Assembly (NCBI RefSeq): GCF_958979055.1
Contig: NC_084887.1
Location: 27,643,544-27,707,543 of the forward strand
DNA: 64,000 nt
Origin: Alnus glutinosa
Lineage: Eukaryota; Streptophyta; Magnoliopsida; Fagales; Betulaceae
Direction: 5' to 3'
A model generated the notes under the pieces. The model had not been told where the DNA came from and searched no databases. It worked only from the letters and a program-made list of their open reading frames with translations. Below, one piece after another: positions 11,113-21,029 of the stretch (the stretch's first letter is position 1; the number at the start of each line of letters is the position of its first letter). A program made the position numbers and the translations under genes.

Positions 11113-13808
11113 TTAGAAAACGGCTGCTGTCAGTCTCCTCTTCAACTCTTTCCTGCATATACATATATATATGTAAACGAAAATCAATCCCACATTAAAA
11201 TCACAGAAAAAATACTTTGGTTGCTTCTAAAACCAGAAGTTCATTTACCTCATGAGTTGCCTGTCAAGGGTTGAAGCAGATAAAAGACCTCTGTTCTCTT
11301 CAGCCCTCCTTAGAAGATATGGCATGACCATCTCCACAGGCCCAAAAGGCATGTACTTGCTGACTTGAAACCCTGCATTTCTCAAGCCAAAGGAAAGCGC
11401 ATCAGCCATTCCATATAGCTGAGCAAATTGTAGCTTCTGGGTTACCTTCCCAATACCCAAATCATGAGCTTTTGCTACTGCAATTCTCCCTGATTCAACG
11501 TTATGAGTGGCAAGAACAAGTGCCCCAGGCCGGTTGGAAATCATTTCTAGCAAGATTGAAGCACAGTCATTGTAGCAAACATGCGTTTCCTGTACACTAC
11601 TGTGAATAGGAGATTCGAAGCCCAAGGAAGAAGCCAGTTTCCTTTCAGTTGACATATAAGCTCCCCTCACCAATTTGATCCCCATGGGGAGTCCCATTTT
11701 GTCTGCAGCCATTGATACAAGCAGCAGCCTTTCTTTTGCATCTTTCAAGTAGGCTTGAATGGTGCCATGCACGATTGGGTTATCATCTTTGTTGTAGATG
11801 ATGGCAGAAGAGTAGGTGAAATAGTCAATGGCGGGTTGAATGGAGGTGTACTCTGCATCAACTGCTAGAGGGACATTGGCCTGTAGACATTTTTGGCATA
11901 TTTTTAGCAGTCTCTGGTGGCCTAGTTGAAGATCACGCTCTTCTTCTGGGGTTAATGGTTCAGGCCTTTTAAGGGTGTGATACATAGGGCTTGAATCAGA
12001 GAAAATGGGGAGGGTGTGAAGCTTCCATGGCAGATTGAAAGATGGGTCTTTGTGTTGCCATCTCAACAAGTCACTCACCCGCTCGAGCAGCTTCATGGGG
12101 CAAATAGCGGTGATTTTCACAATGAGACAACTCACCTATTCAAATTTGAAAGAAAGAAAGAAAAAAAAAAATTCTCATTGTCCATTACTCAATCTTACTA
12201 TCCAAGTTAGACAAAAACTGATGAAGAACACCAACCCAACTAGCCTTTTCACAATTCAAATGGAGTTTCTATAGCATCCATTTTTCTAGAGCTTCCTATG
12301 TTTTTTTTAAAACCTTATTTAAGATTGCATTAAGGAGTTTAAAAAATATTTTTTTTTTTTTAAAAAAAAAAAAAACTTTTTTACTATAACAAAAGCCCAA
12401 AACTGGGTTTTAGGAGAAACTTAAAAATGAGATTTTTTTTTTTAAAAAAAAAAAAAAAAACAAAAACTATTTCAAACTTTTTTATAGACAAAAGTTATAT
12501 TTTTCATTGCAATCTCAAACAGCCTCAAAGTAGTGGAACCTTCAAATGTTAAGAGGTCACTGAGGGGTTCCCCCCAAGCCATAAAGCTAATTCTCCCAAA
12601 AATTTTAAAAATCCCTCAATATTTTTTGTTTTTAGTTTGAAAATATGTTATGATATAACATAAAAATAAAAATTATTTTTATTTTGAGGAGAAAACAAAA
12701 CAAAAAACAATCCGTCCGTATTAAAGGCAGGAAAAAGTTGCCATCCATATTATTTGCTAGGTTTGCCAAAATTTATGGTGAGGATCAGAAACCATTCTAC
12801 CATTCTACAGCTTTGCCGTGTAGCAATTCAACTCAGTTCGGTCCTTGTCAGACACGTAAGCTTTTTCGGACGTACAAGTACTCCTCCGGTGCTGACGTGG
12901 AGTAGCCCATGCCATGAAGATGCGGTCCCCACATCTTCGCATGACATGTCTAGCTTAATTATATCATCATTCATCACCAAAAATTATGATAAACTAGAAA
13001 ATAAAAGAAAATTCACATTTTTTTATTTTATTTTATTTTTTTTGTCCATTTTCAAGAGACTGTTTATTTTTTTTCGAAAATAAAATACTAATTTCTATTT
13101 CGGGGAATGAAACCAATCTAAATGCGTCAATTATATTCAGTTATACGAGATTAAATTATGTTTACTTAACTAAAAAAACCAGAATAAATAGAGAGAAAGT
13201 TCTTGAAGAAGAGTGACCGAAGACTTTTTCAAAATTACGAGAAAATGAATCGGGGCGTGGAAATTGAAGCTTACAGAAGAAGGCGGAAGAGTGATGGCGG
13301 ACTCAACGGTGTGAAGGAAGGCCTCCAAGTTGCGATCACAGGACTCGTTGTCGCCGGCGTATTCCACAGCGTAATCGAGCATGGCTCTGAGCCCACAACG
13401 GTGGAGCCACCGCACGGATTCTCCGGCGGCCGCCGCGTCCTGGCCGGCACAGAAGTGCTCGTAAAAGGTGTGCCTAAGGGCGCCCAATACGGGGCCCCTG
13501 ATCACGCCCACATGCATGAGCTTGGACTGCATGACCCACGTCCCGACATCCACCATGGGCTCGATGGCCGCGGCGTGGAGGTTTGCCGAGGCGCGTAGGA
13601 GCTTCGAGGTCGGCACGGACGAGAAGAGCTTCTCAGCATCGTCGAGTCCTAGGGACGTGGTTGTGGTTGTGGTTGGCTTTTGGAAGGTTGGTTCGGGCTT
13701 TGCGGTCTGATTGACCGCGGCGGCGGAGGAGGAGGAGGAGCTGAGAGGCCTGGTGAAGTTGCGGAGATTTTTGAGGTGCTTGGGAGGGACGACCACACGG
13801 GTTGCCAT
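11113..13808 (-). CDS. ProDH: Proline dehydrogenase, mitochondrial
   Basis: Exons on the minus strand are 13808-13275, 12135-11249 and 11152-11113. They join in phase with GT/AG borders and give 486 residues, close to the roughly 500 of Arabidopsis ProDH1. The enzyme is a FAD flavoprotein of the inner mitochondrial membrane oxidising proline to pyrroline-5-carboxylate. The N terminus MATRVVVPPKHLKNLRNF, rich in Arg, Ser and Thr, fits a mitochondrial presequence. The TIM-barrel core lies in exon 2: LRWQHKDP, VDAEYTSIQPAIDYF, KLVRGAYMS, EFAQ-like QFAQLYGMADALSF, KYMPFGPV, and the substrate-binding LLRRAEENRG near the C terminus. The tiny third exon supplies KELKRRLTAAVF and the stop; without it the protein would end at QLMR. 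Intron 1 (1139 bp) holds a MITE. Exon 1 is markedly GC-rich and gives spurious antisense open frames. Confidence 0.95.
12305..12530. mobile_element. MITE in ProDH intron 1
   Basis: The left arm contains TTTAAGATTGCATTAAGGAG; the complement of the right arm contains TTTGAGATTGCAATGAAAA, so the ends are inverted repeats. Two long T-A foldback runs lie inside. There is no coding capacity. The borders are approximate. Confidence 0.45.
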
Positions 13809-14036
13809 AAACTATGGAATCTCTCTCTCTCTCTCTCCGCCTGTGACTCTCTGTGTTTTCGTGAGGCTTTGGTGGAGTGGAGGGGGTTATATAGGGAGCT
13901 ACAGTGAGGCTACGGGACATACAACAAAACATGTGAAAATTCATACATAAAGTTTTAGAATACATCTTTTCTGTTTTTTTTTTTTTTTTTTTTTATAAAA
14001 TTATTATTAGATTTGTGGGGTCACCCCCACACTCAT
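13809..14036 (-). promoter_or_regulatory. ProDH promoter and 5' UTR
   Basis: On the minus strand a TATA box CTATATAA (plus 13887-13894) lies about 80 bases before the ATG, and a CT/GA-type dinucleotide run (13818-13837) sits in the 5' UTR. One ACTCAT word at 14031-14036 (plus strand, so reversed relative to the gene) equals the core of the proline- and hypo-osmolarity-responsive element known from Arabidopsis ProDH1. A single hexamer can occur by chance. Confidence 0.5.
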
Positions 14037-14255
14037 AAACCTTACATATTCAATAATAATTTTTTTAAAAAAAAAAAAAAATCATGAAAAAAAATGAATC
14101 AATTCTCTAATTTTTTATTAAGCGAGTAACTAATTTTTATGATTTGATTACATCTTATTTGCATTAACCTGAGTGGGGTTAGACAGAAGGTGGACTATGT
14201 TTAAATGGTATCTTATTTGGCAAAAGTGACAAAGAAAAGAGTATAAATGAGAAAG

Positions 14256-14500
14256 GTTTGTTTGGGTTTGTGATTTTAAAATGTGATTTTAAAATTAATT
14301 TGATTTTTAAAATCGTGCTTTTTAAAAAATGATTCATCGTATATGATTTGAAAATATATATATATATATATTTTTTTTTACGTTTTCAAATCGCAATTTA
14401 AAAAAAAAAACACACATTCCTAAACAATATATCTTTTACGATTTAATTTAAAATTATACTTTTAAACCATAAAATTACAATAGTAAACACAATTTAAGCT
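14256..14500. repeat. MITE-like AT-rich inverted repeat
   Basis: GTTTGGGTTTGTGATTTTAA at the left resembles the complement of the right end (TGTTTACTATTGTAATTTTA). The interior is repeated GATTTTAAAAT words and their complements. A similar core sequence surrounds the Mutator-like insertion at 54815. The borders are approximate. Confidence 0.4.
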
Positions 14501-14509
14501 TATGAATGT

Positions 14510-14540
<31 letters not shown>

Positions 14541-14575
14541 CATTTTTTTGCATAAAGAAAGAATAACAAAATTAC

Positions 14576-14864
14576 GGCCTTGTTTGAATAGAATACAAAA
14601 CAATACAACACTGTTCATGCATTTTTATTTTTATTTTTTTATTTTTTTATATTTTTCACCACCAATCAACATCAAAACATTCCCACTTTTTCACTTTTTA
14701 TATTACATCAATAATTTTTTATTCAATACAATCCAAAACTTTTTCACTTTTCTATACATTTTTTAAAATTTTTATATCTCATTATCACTTTTTACTAATT
14801 CCAAAATTAATAACCCACTATTCTGTTATGTTTTGTTCTATACAGGTCTTTGCCAAACAAGCCC
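14576..14864. mobile_element. MITE with GGSCTTGTTTG ends
   Basis: The left end GGCCTTGTTTGAATAGAATA and the complement of the right end (GGGCTTGTTTGGCAAAGACC) are inverted repeats. Both sides are flanked by TAC, a possible 3-bp target duplication. The interior is T-rich without coding capacity. Confidence 0.6.
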
Positions 14865-14930
14865 TACAACCATATAAAGAGCCAAGGAGGTAGTTAGATT
14901 AGTGCGAGTGAGTTACGTAAAGTTTTTTGG

Positions 14931-15262
14931 GAAAAAATATAAAAAAGTCTCTTAAACTAACAGTTAATATTAAAATAGTCTTTTGAATTTTTAAGTGTGT
15001 TAAAGTGATCTATTAAACTATCAAAGTAAGTCAAAAATGTCATTTTATTATTATATTCCTATAATACCCATATTCTTTTTAAAAAAAAAAAAAAAACTAA
15101 ACCAAATTCTTTTTTTTTTTTAAAAAAAATGATAAATGCAAAGTCAATTCATGTATTTGACTTAAATTACAAATCGTTCACTGCAAAATAAAAATTAATT
15201 CAAGGGTCTTCAGGGTAGGCCAAAAATAACAATTTAGTCATTGTAGTTAAATTCCGTAAAAA

Positions 15263-15295
<33 letters not shown>

Positions 15296-15553
15296 TTTTT
15301 AATTTCTTTAAATTTTTATTTTTATATTAATAGTTTTTTTAGTTTCTTTATTTTTTGTTTAAAAAATAGTTATTTTATTAATTTTTATTTTAGTTTTTAA
15401 GAGAATAAAGATATTATAAAAATATAATAAAAATAAATAAACTTTTTAACACATTTTACTAGTTTGATGGGTCACAAGAATACACTTAAAAATTTGAAAA
15501 ACTATTTTAAATTCGACGTTTAATTCAAAAGTTTTTTTTATATATATTTTTCA
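14931..15553. mobile_element. Mutator-like non-autonomous TIR element
   Basis: About 100 bp at the left (AAAAAAGTCTCTTAAAC, then TTTTTAAGTGTGTTAAAGTG, then CTATTAAACTATCAAAG) is matched in reverse complement by the right end (AAAAAAAACTTTTGAATTAAAC, then TTTTTAAGTGTATTCTTGTG, then CCATCAAACTAGTAAA), allowing mismatches. The interior is poly-A/T with (TA)n. No clear target duplication was found. Confidence 0.6.
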
Positions 15554-16493
15554 ACATTTTACTACGGAGAAAAAACAGAAAATTTTGATTGGTTGGAGTT
15601 ACTGGTGTTGGTAGTAGGTGGGGGCACCGTATACATTGGCTGCTTTGGAGAAAAGTGAGTGCAATTTGAGCATTCCCCTTTATAGACCAATCATGCTGTC
15701 AGAATTTGAAACCCAACGTGATTAAGCTATATTTAGGCGCTCTCTTAACTACGTGGTCCACAAACGGAGATCCTGTGGTGCGAGTGCGGTCTGATAACTG
15801 ATCGTGTGTCGGTGGAGCAGACATATGGATAGTGAACATGTACGCGCCTGATTAGGAGCGTGACATCGTCCAAAGCTAGTGGTTGTCAGATAGACAGAAA
15901 CATTACGTGGCTCCACGTAAGACGGAATGTTGATGGTGATCTTTCGAAGGAGAGAACAATCTTTTTTGTAAATTTTTTTATTGAATTTACGTGAATTTGT
16001 TCTTCCTTTTTTATTATTAAAATGGACAAAATATGAGTCAAAGATGAAAAACTAAACAATTACAATTTTTACTGCAAGTTTTTACAAAATTGATGTAATA
16101 ATTTAAATGCTATTTATTGTTAATAATTTAATTTGTAATTTTACCTAATACTTACTTACTACATCAATTACTAAATAATTAAATTTACTTGTAAATTTAT
16201 ATAACAGTATAATGTGAATTGTTACATTTATCGTTAAGAAATTTGTAATAAAAATTGTACTTTTAACCGCACTCGTTGATCCTCTAGACGTAAGAGATTC
16301 TCGTTGGCCATTTAAGCAATTTTCTTTTAGAAGCAATCTTAAAAAAGAAGTGCTATGATTTTGTAAATGATCAAGATAAAACCTTATTTTCTTTTGATGT
16401 ACTTGATTTATAAGGGAATTTTCACATTAAAGTTGTATAGTCAAGGAACTAATAGAAATGACAACATCCATTAATTTAGAACTTTAACTTATG
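15554..16493. other. No recognisable gene
   Basis: Moderately GC-rich from 15600 to 15960, then AT-rich. The short minus-strand open frame at 16145-16336 has no domain. Nothing supportable was found. Confidence 0.4.
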
Positions 16494-16902
16494 CTCTGTT
16501 TATTTCAACGTAAATTTTTTTTGAAAATCGGTTTTTTTTTAGTACTGTTTGGTACGATGAAAATCGTGATCAAACCGAAAATATTTTCAATTGACAAGAA
16601 AACCTTATTTAGTTTTTCACAAAAGGGTTTTCATTTTTTAAAACCGTAAACTATTTTTTGAGTTTGAGCATATACTTCTCAAATAGCTAGACCACCGCCA
16701 ACCGCAAATTTTTAGGTTTTTTTTTCTGTTAAAAAAATTATATTAGTATTTTTATACTGTGAATAAAAATTAATTTTTATAGGTTAATTTGATTGAATGA
16801 AAATATAAAAAATATTTGTAAGTTCCGTATACACTAAAAAAAATATAATTTTTTTTAAAACATTTTCAAACAAAAAAATATTTTATATCGAAACAAACAG
16901 TC
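16494..16902. mobile_element. MITE with CTGTTTRTTTC ends
   Basis: The left end CTCTGTTTATTTCAACGTAA pairs with the complement of the right end (GACTGTTTGTTTCGATATAA), and GAAAATCGGTTTT inside the left end has a counterpart GAAAATGTTTT at the right. Possible 5-bp flanks TTATG and TTACG. From 16903 to 17345 only AT-rich DNA and the microsatellite listed separately are seen. Confidence 0.6.
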
Positions 16903-17189
16903 TTACGTTGATAATTACTTTGCATTTTGTTATAATGTCATCATTCACAATATATGTTTTAATAATAAAAAAAATTATGTTGTCTCATTAATTAAGGATT
17001 TTCACACAAATACATTGTAATTATTTTGTGTGATAAATTTATTGTGATTTTTGGCTTTTATAAGCATGTGTTAATTCGACAATTGATTTTTCTTTTTGTT
17101 GCTTAAGAGAATAGACCCGTCCATTTTATTTATTTTTTCGTTTACTCTTTTGTCACGTTAGTATGACGTGCTTGGTCTTACTTGGTTGA

Positions 17190-17192
<3 letters not shown>

Positions 17193-17242
<50 letters not shown>
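17193..17242. repeat. (TC)n(TA)n microsatellite
   Basis: A run of about 17 TC units passes directly into eight AT units. Confidence 0.95.
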
Positions 17243-17345
17243 CACTTAATTTGAGCAAAGGTGTATTTGTCTGGTAAAGCTCTCCTATTGATTCACCTAA
17301 GATAATGGAAAGTATCTAAATTATCATTGTATTGTTAATTTGTTA

Positions 17346-17621
17346 GAGTACTAGTAACAGATACTTTATAGGTATTTCTATTTTCTAAATATAGGAAAAA
17401 TGTCAACAAAATCACAAAAAAACACTTACAGCAGATTCCCTAAACATTGAAAAATGCTACCGTCCTTTCCTGTAATGTATTGGAAAGCACCGTAACATTC
17501 CCAATGATTATTATAATTATAAACTCTCTCCTCTCTCCTCTCTCCTCTCTCCTCTCTCCTCTCGTCTTTCTTCTCCTTCTACATGCAACCCCAACCCAAA
17601 AATAAAGTAAAAGTAAAAAAA

Positions 17622-17664
<43 letters not shown>

Positions 17665-17781
17665 AATGGTTTGAAAAAAAATTAAGAAAAACTATTGTGG
17701 AGTGTTTTTAGATAGGGAAACAAAAAGTAGTTTTATTCTATAAATTTAAGAAAAATGGTTGGGTGTCTGCTGTTAGTACTA
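17346..17781. mobile_element. Tourist-like MITE, copy 2
   Basis: The ends GAGTACTAGTAACAG and CTGTTAGTACTA are inverted repeats flanked by TTA on both sides (17343-17345, 17782-17784). The interior shares AACAAAAAGTAGTTTTATTC with copy 1. It contains a CTCTCCT minisatellite (about 17525-17563) and a long (TA)n run (17629-17660), which explain its larger size. Confidence 0.7.
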
Positions 17782-17842
17782 TTAAGGTTTCATTACCTAA
17801 AAGTGATTACCCCTCTTGAGGATTGGAATTCATAGTAATTAT

Positions 17843-18130
17843 TAGGGTGTGCATGCAGATGCATATGTGATTATTTACAATATTTTCAACTGCATATGTA
17901 AAATATGAATATCACTTTTAGATATTTACATAAGACTACATCCGCATCATATTTTTACTAACTGCATTCGCGCAGTTATTGCAGTTATTACCCGCTATTC
18001 GCATATTAGATAATGAGCATTTTAGGCTTTCTTTTAGTCTCGATTAAGACTTATTTTAAATTATTTTAAAAATAAGTTATATCGATTTTTAGTGTTTTGG
18101 AATTGTTTAAGTGATTTTCATTATATCTCA
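17843..18130. mobile_element. hAT-like element fragment, related to 8200-8750
   Basis: It starts TAGGGTGTGCATGCAGATGC and shares long stretches with the element at 8200 in the same orientation (TATCACTTTTAGATATT, TTATTACCCGCTATTCGCAT, TTTTTAGTGTTTTGG). The right end was not found, so it is probably truncated. Confidence 0.5.
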
Positions 18131-19008
18131 TATAAACCCTCTCACATTAGTTGCTCATGTGGCTATGCCAATTAGGTGGCTGCTAAGGCCCCAAGAGAAT
18201 AAGGCCCCGATTCCAAAACAAAATATCTCACTGAAATTAGGCCTCAATATCTATCTAACCCAAATTACCTATCCTAATTGACAATTCTTAGTTTGCCATG
18301 GATTTCCGTTCGCCAATGGATGTTTTTGGTGCTTCTTGAGATAAGAAAGACCCTAATTAAGGTGCATCGATTGGCCTTGGCGCATAATTTTTATTTTTAT
18401 TTTTTATTTTTATTTTTATTTTTTTTTTTTAAATTCAGCTATATATCGTTCAAATTAGTGAACCTGCTTAATTAGTTTTGTGTCCATAACTATGATAAGA
18501 ACCAAATTGAGAGACCATACCATGGCTGCAAGTGATGTGTCCTGGGACATTTAGGATGTTACTGAGCTTGTAAAGTTATTATTGATGATGCAGTTAATCG
18601 CACGACCAAGTACCAACTCGGAAAACAAACGCTTGCAAGAATGAGTAAAATTAGTCGGAGACTTGTTGGAAATGTCAACAGAAAATCCTTCAATGATTGA
18701 AATGATTGTACCTTAAATGATCGCATGTCCTCTCCTTATGTACGATTTTTACTAACAAGGTACAATCTTTGACTAAATGTCGTCCGCTGATAGGGTACAT
18801 ACGACCGCGACCAGGCATGACGCCGGGTTACAGCCATGCAAAAGAGACACTGAAATGCCTCAGATGGGCTAATTACTGCAAGAGGGAAAGGAAAAACTCA
18901 ATAACATTTACTTTTCTCTAATCCAAAGCCAACTGTTTTTGTCAAAGACAAAGTCCATACCCCTCTAAAATCCCTCCTGGTCCAAAGGCCAAAGTGGCCA
19001 ACAAGCAT
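18131..19008. other. Intergenic DNA upstream of the KIN-type gene
   Basis: No gene was recognised. The small open frame at 18278-18475 is repeat-rich. The right part is presumably the upstream regulatory region of the stress-peptide gene. Confidence 0.4.
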
Positions 19009-19049
19009 ACACGTGCAAAGCAATGCATTGGTTTGAAAATCCTATAAAT
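19009..19049 (+). promoter_or_regulatory. ABRE/G-box and TATA box of the KIN-type gene
   Basis: ACACGTG (19009-19015) contains the palindromic G-box CACGTG and the ABRE core ACGTG. CTATAAAT (19042-19049) follows 27 bases later, about 120 bases before the ATG. This spacing fits an ABA/osmotic-stress-responsive proximal promoter, as known for KIN1 and KIN2 in Arabidopsis. No CRT/DRE core (CCGAC) was seen between 18780 and 19160. Confidence 0.6.
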
Positions 19050-19167
19050 CTTCCCTCAAATCACATTGTGAGCTGCATCGATCGATCACCCAATTAAGCT
19101 GAAGTTAGTTAATTCGCAGCTCAGTTGCAAATATTGTGTGTTTTTTGTTCCAAACAGAAGCTAAGAA

Positions 19168-19264
19168 ATGGACCAATCCCAGAATGCGAGTTACCAAGCT
19201 GGCCAGACCAAGGGCCAAGCTAAGGTGAGTTATCTATACTATACATATATGTTCCATTTCATGC

Positions 19265-19304
<40 letters not shown>

Positions 19305-19646
19305 TAGCCATGCATGATACATCCATCTAAGTGGATGTACATAGCACGGATGGATGATTGGATCTCTTCATGTATGAAAAGTTGATGGATGTTTGGAATT
19401 CCAGGAAAAGGCAAGCGGCATGATGGAGAAGACAGGCAATGCTGCCCAAGGTGCCAAGGAATCATGCCAAGAGGTTCAACATTAATGTTTTAACTAATTA
19501 AGTTGACAAATGGATTAACATAAACTCATTTTGTTGCTAATTGCTTACATATGGAGTTCTATTAATTGCAGAGTGGACAGCAGACGAAGTCCATGGCGCA
19601 AGAGGCTGTTGATGCTGTGAAGAATACACTTGGTGCAAACAAATGA
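19168..19646 (+). CDS. KIN2: KIN1/KIN2-type stress-induced peptide (66 aa)
   Basis: Three small exons, 19168-19224, 19405-19473 and 19572-19646, all in phase 0, encode 66 residues: MDQSQNASYQAGQTKGQ, a middle part with KASGMMEKTGNAAQ, and a C terminus ending AVDAVKNTLGANK. It is hydrophilic, rich in Ala, Gln, Gly and Lys, with one Cys and no Trp. This is the signature of the KIN1/KIN2/COR6.6 family of cold-, ABA- and drought-induced LEA-like peptides, whose biochemical role is unknown (membrane or protein protection is assumed). Length and exon pattern match the family. The second intron has an unusual donor (GAG|GTTCAA). It is too short per exon to be seen by ORF calling. The gene symbol denotes the family; orthology to KIN1 versus KIN2 cannot be decided. 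Confidence 0.9.
19267..19302. repeat. (TA)n microsatellite in KIN intron 1
   Basis: About 18 dinucleotide units in a row, preceded by GCATGTG. Confidence 0.9.
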
Positions 19647-21029
19647 AGCTCGTCGAGGCAGCCCTAAGAATTGAACCAAAATTTCTCTTTCTCTATCATC
19701 CATCGAATCATGCACTGTTCGAGACCCAAGATTCTCCCAAAATAAATTAATTTTGTGCTTTTCTTGTACTTCGCCCTTTCTTTAATAAATAATTCTTGCT
19801 CTTATTGATCTGATTGTTAATTTGTCATTTGAACCAATTAAGGGAGCTCTTTTACTCTGTGGAATGAATAATTTGCCAATAGTCTAATAATGCAAGATAT
19901 AATTTGGGAGGGAAGGCAGTTTTCTGTTCAAGCAAAAGCCCATCACTGAATGGGAATTCTCTCAGCATCAGACACTTATAAAAGATATCTCATCCACCTC
20001 ATGCACCCGATAATGGGATAATCATGTTATGTCAAGAACATAATTATAACCTTTTTGAATTTGAAAGGATGCAGATAAACATATTTGGTTGCAGGGATAT
20101 AGTAAAATAAGAATTATTGAAAAAGATAGATAATATCCCCTCAGTATTTGGGGCTTGAAACAAGATGCCTGCAATATCATCTTGGCCTCTCCTTGTTAAA
20201 AAACACTCCAAGAATGATGAATACTCTTTATGCATTCTAATCATCACTACTAAGAAAGCACCTATTTACGGACGTCATTTACTTAGAAACGACGTCATTT
20301 TATTGTCGGTTACTTCTAAACGACACGACTTCTATGCATACTTGCATAGTCTTCTCAACCTAGCAGTGCTACCTAATTACTCCCACACACAAACACTGCC
20401 CTTGCTCTTCCCTACATGTAACCAAAACCATCGCCTATATCATCCTTTTATTTCAAATTATAGGTTACTTACCTTTCATTCATATGTTTATTCCCAATAT
20501 GACAAAGAATTTATGGTCTTCCTATTATCTACTTTTTCACTTCCCCATAGTCTGGAATCAGACATTGATAGCTTCTTTCCTTCTCATCATCATCATTTAC
20601 TTCTCTAAGAATTCCTGGGGCAGGCATATCTGCCATTAACAACTCAACAAAGAATGGTTCCAACTCCAAGTTTCATCAAACAAGGCCTTAATTAGTAAGC
20701 ATTTGAGAGTAAGCATTTGCCTCAGCACTTGACCTCAAAAGAAAAAGTAATACTATCAAAATGTCATTCACAGGCAACCAATAATCTAGAATCAATTTGA
20801 GACGATGAATAAGGAAACGAAAAAAAAAATACCAATGTGCCAAACTGACACATATTATTGCTTCATCCACATAAACATCTCAAAAAATGCATCAATTAGA
20901 ATTTAAGAGATAGTTGCCTTAATCAGGAACAGCATCAAGATTTAAGAATCCTATTCCACTAAGAGACGTGGGTAGCTCAGTCGCAGAGATCTTATACTCG
21001 AGGAAACGATTCAGAATACCTAACAATGG
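19647..21029. other. Intergenic, convergent 3' ends
   Basis: The KIN-type 3' UTR with AATAAA-like signals (near 19740 and 19783) is at the left and the 3' UTR of the minus-strand SDR gene at the right. The plus-strand open frame at 20165-20608 has no recognised domain and an unlikely composition. A tRNA-like GGGTAGCTCAGTCG at about 20969 lacks a B box. Confidence 0.45.

Noticed and set aside
13203-13598. Open frame antisense to ProDH exon 1 (131 codons)
   Set aside because: It lies wholly on the complement of a GC-rich coding exon; no domain, no splice context. A shadow.
20966-20992. tRNA-like start GGGTAGCTCAGTCG
   Set aside because: No B box, no cloverleaf, no acceptor stem; at most a scrap of a SINE.
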